DNA of 7,778 bases from Deltaproteobacteria bacterium (GTDB lineage: Bacteria > Desulfobacterota > GWC2-55-46 > UBA9637), in the NCBI GenBank assembly GCA_016234985.1, contig JACRNK010000123.1, forward strand, positions 1 to 7,778, in the 5' to 3' direction. This document shows positions 1 to 4,432 of this stretch, in pieces. The number at the start of each line of letters is the position of its first letter. Positions within the stretch are counted from its first letter, which is position 1. A program made the position numbers and the translations under genes. The notes under the pieces were generated by a model. That model was given only the letters and a program-made list of their open reading frames with translations, ran no database searches and was not told the DNA's origin.

Positions 1-180
1 GGCTGTTGATGCAGGCAGTTTGAATTTAGGCGAAACGGCAAATGTCTCGCTTTCGGTTGAGAAAGATTGCAGGAGAAAGAGGAGCACAATGGTAAACATA
101 TCCATAAGCGAGACCATGCTCAGATAAGCAACCGCTGAGCCCCTTCTTACCCGTCTTTTTCTTGAAGGTCCGGCAGGCAT
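1..180 (-). CDS. ExbD/TolR-family motor subunit, second paralogue (partial, N-terminal 60 residues)
   Basis: The first 60 residues are visible; the gene runs off the left edge. It opens with a very basic cytoplasmic tail (RKRRVRR, residues 7-13), then one membrane helix at about residues 21-40 (SMVSLMDMFTIVLLFLLQSF). D27 inside this helix sits where ExbD/TolR proteins carry their essential proton-binding Asp, so this copy keeps the catalytic residue. Family role: a single-pass inner-membrane protein whose helix sits inside the ExbB/TolQ pentamer and whose periplasmic domain transmits force. The ATG at 180 lies 4 bases after the stop of the upstream ExbD gene and has an AGGAGAAGGG ribosome site at 191-200, so it is part of the same operon. 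I am confident of the family from the helix, basic tail and context, less so of the exact partner, because the periplasmic domain is outside the window. Confidence 0.85.
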   Translation of the reverse strand, partial: MPAGPSRKRRVRRGSAVAYLSMVSLMDMFTIVLLFLLQSFSTESETFAVSPKFKLPASTA

Positions 181-184
181 AGTT

Positions 185-694
185 TTATTTCCCTTCTCCT
201 GCATGCTCTCCCACAGAAACCATAGGGAATAATGTTTTTCTCACGGCTTTTCCGTCTTTGATTTCAACAATCTCTCTTGCCGCATCCATTGCCTTTATCA
301 CAAGGTCGTAATGTATATCCGGCTCAAAAAGGATTATTACCTCTTCCCTGTCAGAATGCTGAGCCTTAACCTCTGCAACTTTTCTTGCAAGCAGCTCAAA
401 GTCAAAAATCCCGTCCTTCCTGATTATGGCAGGCATTCCATTGCCAAGGCCGCTAAAGGCAAAGCCGCTACCGGTCATATGTATGGTCAAAACCTCAGCC
501 GGATTGGCTTGAGCAGCCTTTTTATCGGAGGGCGCTTCGCTGGGAAGATATATATCTATGAGGGCAGTCTTTGCAAAAACAGTTGTCAGAAGCAGAAACG
601 GGATAAGCACCATAAATATATTCATCACAGGTATGAGGTTTATATCGTCGCCCAAAAAACTATGATGACGTTTCCTACTTGGCCTGCGCGCCAT
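185..694 (-). CDS. ExbD/TolR-family motor subunit with Asn in place of the proton-carrying Asp
   Basis: This 169-residue protein has the full ExbD plan: a basic N-terminus (residues 1-12), a membrane helix at about 18-40 beginning INLIPVMNIFMVL, and a periplasmic domain (about 42-169) with the typical pattern VIILFEPDIHYDLVIKAMD at 119-137. E. coli ExbD reads INVTPFIDVMLVL at the same place, with D25 as the residue needed for proton use. Here the aligned residue is N25 (AAT at 622-620), so this copy probably cannot carry protons itself. It may work as the structural half of a heterodimer with the neighbouring ExbD, which keeps Asp. Its start overlaps the exbB-like gene by 20 bases, with an AGGAGGGG ribosome site (704-697) just before ATG, so the two are translationally linked. 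Family assignment is strong; loss of proton activity is inferred from one residue. Confidence 0.92.
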   Translation of the reverse strand: MARRPSRKRHHSFLGDDINLIPVMNIFMVLIPFLLLTTVFAKTALIDIYLPSEAPSDKKAAQANPAEVLTIHMTGSGFAFSGLGNGMPAIIRKDGIFDFELLARKVAEVKAQHSDREEVIILFEPDIHYDLVIKAMDAAREIVEIKDGKAVRKTLFPMVSVGEHAGEGK

Positions 695-1328
695 CTCCCC
701 TCCTGTCCTGCTTATTGCTGACCATGAGGTTTATCAGTTTTACCGAAAATTCATCTATCTCATCAACTATCCGGTGGGCCCTGGCCTGCAGTATTGAATA
801 CATGACAAGCATGGGTATGGCGACAACAAGGCCGAAGGCAGTGGTGTAAAGCGCAATGGATATGCCGCTTGCAAGCAGCGCCGCCTTCTGCGATGGGTCG
901 GCGCTGCCTACCGCTGAAAACGCCTGAGTTAAACCCTGTATCGTGCCGAGAAGCCCGAGAAGCGTCGCTATATTTGCGGTCATTGCAAGATGGGATATCC
1001 GCTTGTCTATAGCAGGTATTACCTCAAGAGATATCTCGTCTATTGCATTTTGCAGATTTCTCTCGCTCCCTCCATAATGAGAAAGCCCGGTATCAAACAC
1101 CCTGGCAAGGGGGGCGCCGGAGTTTCTGCAGAATGAGCGCGCCTTTTGAATATCCCCCTCATGTATGCATACGCTGACCTTTTTCCACAAGGTTCTTGCG
1201 TCAACATTATATTTGAGCACAAGGTGAATTACCCTGTCTGCAATTATGGCCATGCCTACCATGGACACGGCAAGTATAAGATACATAAATATGCCGCCGT
1301 CTCTGAAAAAAGATGCGATTGCTTCCAT
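675..1328 (-). CDS. ExbB/TolQ/MotA-family proton channel subunit
   Basis: A 217-residue inner-membrane protein. Three membrane helices are visible: about 13-36, 117-137 (TANIATLLGLLGTIQGLTQ) and 155-180 (GISIALYTTAFGLVVAIPM). The last two are the hallmark motifs of the ExbB/TolQ/MotA family, which forms a pentamer around ExbD/TolR helices and converts proton flow into rotation or force. The stretch between helices 1 and 2 (about 37-110) is the cytoplasmic loop typical of ExbB/TolQ. The frame is open 22 codons further upstream, but I chose the ATG at 1328 because an AAGGAGGC ribosome site lies 8 bases before it and helix 1 then begins at the usual place. It is followed directly by two ExbD-type genes, giving a complete 1 ExbB + 2 ExbD cassette as in AglRQS of Myxococcus. 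The substrate or partner cannot be told from sequence. Confidence 0.94.
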   Translation of the reverse strand: MEAIASFFRDGGIFMYLILAVSMVGMAIIADRVIHLVLKYNVDARTLWKKVSVCIHEGDIQKARSFCRNSGAPLARVFDTGLSHYGGSERNLQNAIDEISLEVIPAIDKRISHLAMTANIATLLGLLGTIQGLTQAFSAVGSADPSQKAALLASGISIALYTTAFGLVVAIPMLVMYSILQARAHRIVDEIDEFSVKLINLMVSNKQDRRGDGAQAK

Positions 1329-1335
1329 TTTTGTT

Positions 1336-1343
1336 GCCTCCTT
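1336..1343 (-). promoter_or_regulatory. Ribosome binding site that fixes the ExbB-like start
   Basis: On the minus strand AAGGAGGC lies 8 bases before the ATG at 1328. The alternative upstream ATG of the same frame (1394) has no comparable site and would add 22 polar, basic residues ahead of the first membrane helix. This decides the start. Confidence 0.85.
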
Positions 1344-1368
1344 TATTTTTTGGTTCTTTCGTATTTTA

Positions 1369-1408
1369 GTTGAAAAGCAGCCTAAAAGCGGCATTGAGAT
1401 TTTTCAAC
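1369..1408. repeat. 40-base inverted repeat in the leader of the ExbB-like gene
   Basis: GTTGAAAA (1369-1376) and TTTTCAAC (1401-1408) are perfect 8-base inverted arms around a 24-base centre. The centre has a second short pairing (GCC with GGC on the minus strand). It lies 41-80 bases before the ATG of the ExbB-like gene. It could be a leader-RNA hairpin or a binding site for a dimeric protein; the sequence alone does not say which. Confidence 0.4.
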
Positions 1409-1456
1409 CAAAACAAGACCTTTTCGTGCATCTTTGAGACCCCCAGCGCTTTTTAA

Positions 1457-1477
1457 ACTACAAATGCCATCTGTAGT
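1457..1477 (-). terminator. Hairpin after the TPR gene, weak or doubtful terminator
   Basis: On the minus strand ACTACAGAT and ATTTGTAGT pair as a 9-base stem (one G-U) around a 3-base loop, 22 bases after the TPR stop at 1500. Only a short T run follows (TTTAAAAAG), so termination in that direction would be weak. On the plus strand the stem has an A-C mismatch but is followed by a T-rich tract (1478-1491). No gene on that strand would use it. It may instead be a processing or partial-readthrough element ahead of the ExbB-like gene. Confidence 0.3.
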
Positions 1478-1499
1478 CTTTTTCCTTTTCTTTAAAAAA

Positions 1500-2210
1500 T
1501 CACTTTTCAAGCGATTCTATAGCCTGTTTGGCATCTGCATCATACGGGTTTAGTTTCAAAGCTATTTCAAACTCCTTTCTGGCCTCATATTTTAATTCTT
1601 TTGCCTTATAAGCAAGCCCAAGGTTATAATGGGCATCTGCAAGATCAGGCTTCAATCTTAATGCAGTCAGATATTCTTTCATTGCTTCATCCAACCGGCC
1701 TTGATTAGAGTAGGCAATTCCGAGGTTATTATGCGCCTCTGCAAGATCAGGCTTCAATCTTAATGCAGTCAGATATTCTTTCATTGCTTCATCCAACCGA
1801 CCCTGTTTAAAAAAATAGACAAATCCAAGGTTATAATGGGCCTCTGCATAATCAGGCTTCAATCTTATTGCAGTCAGAAATTCCTTTATTGCCTCATCTA
1901 TCCGGCCTTGATTAGAGTAAGCAATTCCGAGGTTATTATGCGCCTCTGCATCGTCAGGCTTCAATCTTATTGCAGTCAGAAACTCTTTCATTCCTTCATC
2001 TATCAGACCTTGCTTCGAATAGGCAATTCCAAGACCATTATGCGACCTCCACTTTTTAGGCGTTTTACTTACATTATCCAGCCACATAAGATACTTTTCT
2101 CCCCATAGGATATTTCTCTTATAAGTGGCAAGAGATAATATAACAGCAACTATGGTAATAAGGATTAGCGGAACAATTGCATGTCTAACGCTTTTCATAA
2201 TAAGTTGCAT
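1500..2210 (-). CDS. Membrane-anchored TPR protein
   Basis: This 236-residue protein has one hydrophobic helix (about 11-29), a short linker (30-53) and five TPR repeats: about 54-87, 88-121, 122-156 (one residue longer, from an extra Phe in VYFFKQG), 157-190 and 191-224. TPR arrays bind other proteins; here the array would most likely lie on the periplasmic side, tethered to the inner membrane. The linker (YKRNILWGEKYLMWLDNVSK, 30-49) resembles the stretch linking the last membrane helix to the TPR array in multi-pass TMTC/PMT-like TPR proteins, so this may be a stand-alone remnant of such a protein. The middle repeats are near identical at DNA level, showing recent duplication. No good ribosome site precedes the ATG at 2210; the ATG at 2198 (MKSVRH) is a fair alternative. 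Partner unknown. Confidence 0.85.
   Translation of the reverse strand: MQLIMKSVRHAIVPLILITIVAVILSLATYKRNILWGEKYLMWLDNVSKTPKKWRSHNGLGIAYSKQGLIDEGMKEFLTAIRLKPDDAEAHNNLGIAYSNQGRIDEAIKEFLTAIRLKPDYAEAHYNLGFVYFFKQGRLDEAMKEYLTALRLKPDLAEAHNNLGIAYSNQGRLDEAMKEYLTALRLKPDLADAHYNLGLAYKAKELKYEARKEFEIALKLNPYDADAKQAIESLEK
1636..1799. repeat. Tandem TPR coding repeat, 62-base identical stretches 102 bases apart
   Basis: Bases 1636-1697 and 1738-1799 are identical over 62 bases, offset by 102 bases, which is exactly one 34-residue TPR unit. A further near copy of the same unit starts near 1840 and another near 1942, with a few substitutions. The perfect pair points to a very recent unit duplication or gene conversion. 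Confidence 0.9.
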
Positions 2211-2238
2211 TATATCTAAAAATCAGATTTAAAAACAA
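2209..2238 (-). promoter_or_regulatory. Possible promoter for the TPR gene, overlapping its start
   Basis: On the minus strand TTGTTT (2238-2233) and a perfect TATAAT (2214-2209) are 18 bases apart. The -10 box overlaps the ATG at 2210, so transcription would begin near 2202, only a few bases before the second ATG at 2198. If real, the message is close to leaderless and the protein starts at MKSVRH. The region is AT-rich, so chance matches are likely. Confidence 0.25.
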
Positions 2239-2260
2239 TCTAAAAACATCTAAAAACAAT
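2228..2260 (+). promoter_or_regulatory. Phased A-tracts, UP-like element before the RCC1 promoter
   Basis: Three AAAAA tracts at 2231, 2242 and 2252 are spaced 11 and 10 bases, one helical turn each, inside a repeated TAAAAACA word, and end a few bases before the -35 box at 2261. Such phasing bends DNA, and AT-rich sequence here can be contacted by the RNA polymerase alpha subunit. The function is inferred from position and phase. Confidence 0.5.
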
Positions 2261-2289
2261 TTGACAAATACCGTTTTCCAAGATATATA
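2261..2289 (+). promoter_or_regulatory. Sigma-70-type promoter of the RCC1-repeat gene
   Basis: TTGACA at 2261-2266 is a perfect -35 box; a 17-base spacer leads to TATATA at 2284-2289. Transcription would start near 2296, leaving a very short leader that is mostly ribosome site before the ATG at 2315. With the A-tracts upstream this looks like a strong constitutive promoter. Confidence 0.75.
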
Positions 2290-2300
2290 AGGAAGGAATT

Positions 2301-2309
2301 AAGGAGGTG
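2301..2309 (+). promoter_or_regulatory. Strong ribosome binding site of the RCC1-repeat gene
   Basis: AAGGAGGTG is a near-perfect match to the anti-Shine-Dalgarno sequence. The GGAGG core ends 7 bases before the ATG at 2315, which fixes the start and gives the protein a clear signal peptide. Confidence 0.9.
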
Positions 2310-2314
2310 TTTCT

Positions 2315-3964
2315 ATGAAAAAGATGAAACTTGTTTTAACCGCGCTGCTCATGGTTTTAACCATTGCCGGCATATCAGCAAAAAATGTCCATGCAGCCGG
2401 TGAAGTGGCAGCGTGGGGATATAACTGGTATGGCCAGCTTGGTGACGGGACATTCAGTGGGGATAAACCAACCCCTGTCCAGGTCTTGGGTCTTACAGGC
2501 GTTACTGCTGTTGCAGGGGGATATCTGCATTCCCTTGCGTTAAAAAATGATGGAACTGTCTGGGCATGGGGACATAACGGGTCTGGCCAGCTTGGTGACG
2601 GGACATTCAGTGGGGATAAACCAACCCCTGTCCAGGTCTTGGGTCTTACCAATGTTACTGCAATTGCAGGGAGATCGGCACATTCCCTTGCATTAAAAAA
2701 CGACGGAACTATCTGGGCATGGGGAGATAACTATTACGGCCAACTCGGAGACGGGACAACGGAAACTGTATGGCCTTATGGTAAATCAACCCCTGTTCAG
2801 GTCCTGGGTCTTACAGGCATTACTGCTGTTGCGGTAGGGGACGGGCATTCCCTTGCATTAAAAAACGATGGAACAGTCTGGGCGTGGGGATATAATTGGT
2901 ATGGCCGGCTGGGGGATGGGACAAATAACTCGAGCAATATTCCTGTTCATGTCCTGGGTCTTACAGGCATTACTGCTGTTGCGGTAGGGGGCGGGCATTC
3001 CCTTGCAATAAAAAACGATGGAACAGTCTGGGCGTGGGGGTATAACTGCTGGGGGCAGCTTGGGGATGGGACAACTAATTCGAGCAATATTCCTGTTCAG
3101 GTCTTAGGCCTTACAGGCATTACTACTGTTTCAGCAGGAATTGGTCATTCCCTTGCATTAAAAAAAGATGGAACAGTTTGGGCGTGGGGAGCTAACTGGG
3201 GTGGCCAGATTGGGGATGGGACAGGTGGTAATTGGGATTTGGGTAATGATAAATCAATTCCTGTTCAGGTCTTGGGTCTTACAGGCATTACTGCTGTTGC
3301 AGGTGGAATGGCACATTCTCTTGCAATAAAAAGCGATGGAACAGTCTGGGCGTGGGGATATAACGGTGGGAGCCAGCTTGGGGATGGGACTAACAACACC
3401 AGATTGACGCCCGTGCAGGTAGCCGGGCTTACCGAGGCTACTGCTGTTGCAGGGGGAGGGTGGCATTCCCTTGCAATAGGGCACATTGTACCTATTGACA
3501 CAACCCCTCCTGTAATAACCATAACAAACCCTGTTGCAGGAGACTATCCTATTTCCAACAGCATTATTGTTGGCTTTACAGTTACAGATGAAGGCTCAGG
3601 TGTAGGCGCAGTATCAGCTAACATAGACGGCAGAAACGTGGCAAGCGGAGATACTATAAAACTATACGAACTCGGCGCAGGAAGCCATACGCTTACAGTC
3701 CAGGCCTCTGACATAGCAGGCAACACCTCGTCTAAAACCGTAACATTCAATGTAACCGTATCTTCCGCATCTTTGATAGAGCTGATATGGCTCTTCTACA
3801 ACATGGGTCTCATAGACAACAAAGGCACAGCAACAAGCCTTGCGCAACAGATTCAAAACGGAGCTATCGGTGCGTTCATAAACTACCTTGACGCGCAGAC
3901 AGGCAAAAACATAGACCCCTATGCCGCAGATATATTAAAATCAGCGGCATTGACGCTTCCGTAG
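2315..3964 (+). CDS. Secreted RCC1-repeat beta-propeller protein with Ig-like and FIMAH-like C-terminal domains
   Basis: This 549-residue protein begins with a Sec signal peptide (1-27, ending NVHA, likely cut before A28). Seven RCC1 repeats follow (about 31-389), each with a GQLGDGT-type turn (near 40, 91, 142, 197, 247, 298 and 353) and a HSLALKNDGTVWAWG-type strand pair. Seven units make one closed seven-bladed propeller. Residues about 395-482 form an Ig-like domain (DTTPPVITITNP at its start, DIAGNTSSKTVTFNV at its end). The tail (about 484-549) carries GLIDNKG, GAFINYLDAQTGK and AADILKSAA, a pattern I relate to FIMAH-like domains of secreted proteins. It probably acts outside the cytoplasm in binding or adhesion; no catalytic residues are evident. 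It has its own strong promoter and terminator, opposes its neighbours, and ends in TAGTAG. RCC1 and secretion are firm; tail naming and role are inferred. Confidence 0.93.
   Translation: MKKMKLVLTALLMVLTIAGISAKNVHAAGEVAAWGYNWYGQLGDGTFSGDKPTPVQVLGLTGVTAVAGGYLHSLALKNDGTVWAWGHNGSGQLGDGTFSGDKPTPVQVLGLTNVTAIAGRSAHSLALKNDGTIWAWGDNYYGQLGDGTTETVWPYGKSTPVQVLGLTGITAVAVGDGHSLALKNDGTVWAWGYNWYGRLGDGTNNSSNIPVHVLGLTGITAVAVGGGHSLAIKNDGTVWAWGYNCWGQLGDGTTNSSNIPVQVLGLTGITTVSAGIGHSLALKKDGTVWAWGANWGGQIGDGTGGNWDLGNDKSIPVQVLGLTGITAVAGGMAHSLAIKSDGTVWAWGYNGGSQLGDGTNNTRLTPVQVAGLTEATAVAGGGWHSLAIGHIVPIDTTPPVITITNPVAGDYPISNSIIVGFTVTDEGSGVGAVSANIDGRNVASGDTIKLYELGAGSHTLTVQASDIAGNTSSKTVTFNVTVSSASLIELIWLFYNMGLIDNKGTATSLAQQIQNGAIGAFINYLDAQTGKNIDPYAADILKSAALTLP
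2431..2649 (+). repeat. Duplicated RCC1 coding unit, 66 identical bases 153 apart
   Basis: Bases 2431-2496 and 2584-2649 are identical over 66 bases, offset by 153 bases (51 codons, one blade). Later blades share shorter near-identical blocks, for example around 2810-2900 and 2960-3040. Blades 1 and 2 therefore arose or were homogenised recently. Confidence 0.9.
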
Positions 3965-4001
3965 TAGAAACCGACTTTGCTGGTGAATTAGCCTGCTTTG
4001 T

Positions 4002-4055
4002 CAAAATCCCCCTTATTCCCTTTAACAAATGGGACAAAAGGGGGATTTTGTTTTT
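4002..4055 (+). terminator. Rho-independent terminator of the RCC1-repeat gene
   Basis: A perfect 13-base stem, CAAAATCCCCCTT (4002-4014) with AAGGGGGATTTTG (4038-4050), is extended inward by TCCC/GGGA (4017-4020 with 4031-4034) and is followed at once by TTTTT (4051-4055). It lies 38 bases after the stop. Read from the other strand there is no T run, so it should act mainly for the plus-strand gene. Similar AAATCCCCC palindromes occur as scattered intergenic repeats in some bacteria. Confidence 0.85.
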
Positions 4056-4141
4056 CTGTTATAATGTTTTGGCTGAAAAAATCTCCATGCCGCTTTCCAA
4101 TAAAGTTTTTAAAATAAAACAACTTTCTTTACGAAATAACC

Positions 4142-4432
4142 TTATTTTTTGCTGCCGGAGCCGGCAATCGATAAACCAGGATATGCAGGCTCAAGCAATT
4201 CCTTTAAAAAACTCTTGTGGCTGATATTGACATCCCACAACCTTGCCTTGGGGACGATAAAAATTACTCTGGGCTTTTCAGGCGAACCCTCTATTCGTAT
4301 GGTCCTGGTTATAATCTCCTGTTTTTCAGGCTGAGCATGATTATTGTTGTTGTTGTCGTCCGCATACCCGAAAGATGCCGCTGCCGCAATAATCAATAAT
4401 ATAAAAAATGCAAAAAATGATATGACCCTCAT
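4142..4432 (-). CDS. Small exported protein of unknown family
   Basis: A 96-residue protein with a clear signal peptide (hydrophobic 4-22, likely cut after GYA at 24), leaving a mature chain of 72 residues. The mature part opens with DDNNNNNH (an Asn run from a trinucleotide repeat), then a polar stretch, then a compact core at 44-66 centred on PRVIFIVPKARLW, and SHKSFLKELLEPAYP at 71-85. I do not recognise a named domain. Small exported proteins with a 'P-R-V-I/L-F/Y-I-V-P' core do, to my recollection, appear beside ExbB/ExbD and TPR genes in other bacteria, so it may be a periplasmic part of the same machine. The start chosen is the ATG at 4432, which shares its A with the TGA of the upstream TPR gene (TGATG), implying coupled translation; an in-frame TTG one codon earlier is less likely. 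Function is unknown. Confidence 0.8.
   Translation of the reverse strand: MRVISFFAFFILLIIAAAASFGYADDNNNNNHAQPEKQEIITRTIRIEGSPEKPRVIFIVPKARLWDVNISHKSFLKELLEPAYPGLSIAGSGSKK

Noticed and set aside
311..721. Plus-strand open frame of 136 codons opposite the ExbD gene
   Set aside because: Cys- and Lys-rich translation without domain character, fully antisense to a firmly identified ExbD gene.
1329..1394. Upstream extension of the ExbB-like frame (22 more codons)
   Set aside because: No ribosome site before that ATG, whereas a strong one precedes the ATG at 1328; the extra residues are polar and basic and do not fit the family N-terminus.
1366..1431. Possible 21-residue leader peptide on the minus strand (MHEKVLFWLKN...), ending just before the inverted repeat arm
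   Set aside because: Only a GGGGG run as a poor ribosome site, no codon pattern typical of attenuation, and no conservation evidence available.
1600..2060. Regular DNA repeats that could suggest a CRISPR array
   Set aside because: The period is 102 bases, in frame, and translates into TPR units; there are no short repeats with unique spacers.
2299..2652. Minus-strand open frames inside the RCC1 gene (also 3254-3484 and 3265-3522)
   Set aside because: They mirror the repeated RCC1 coding sequence, have repetitive Pro/Ser-rich translations and no ribosome sites; shadows of the real gene.
4102..4126. AT-rich inverted repeat (AAAGTTTTT with AACAACTTT) after the small exported protein, possible minus-strand terminator
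   Set aside because: Imperfect weak AT stem with no T run after it in the minus direction.
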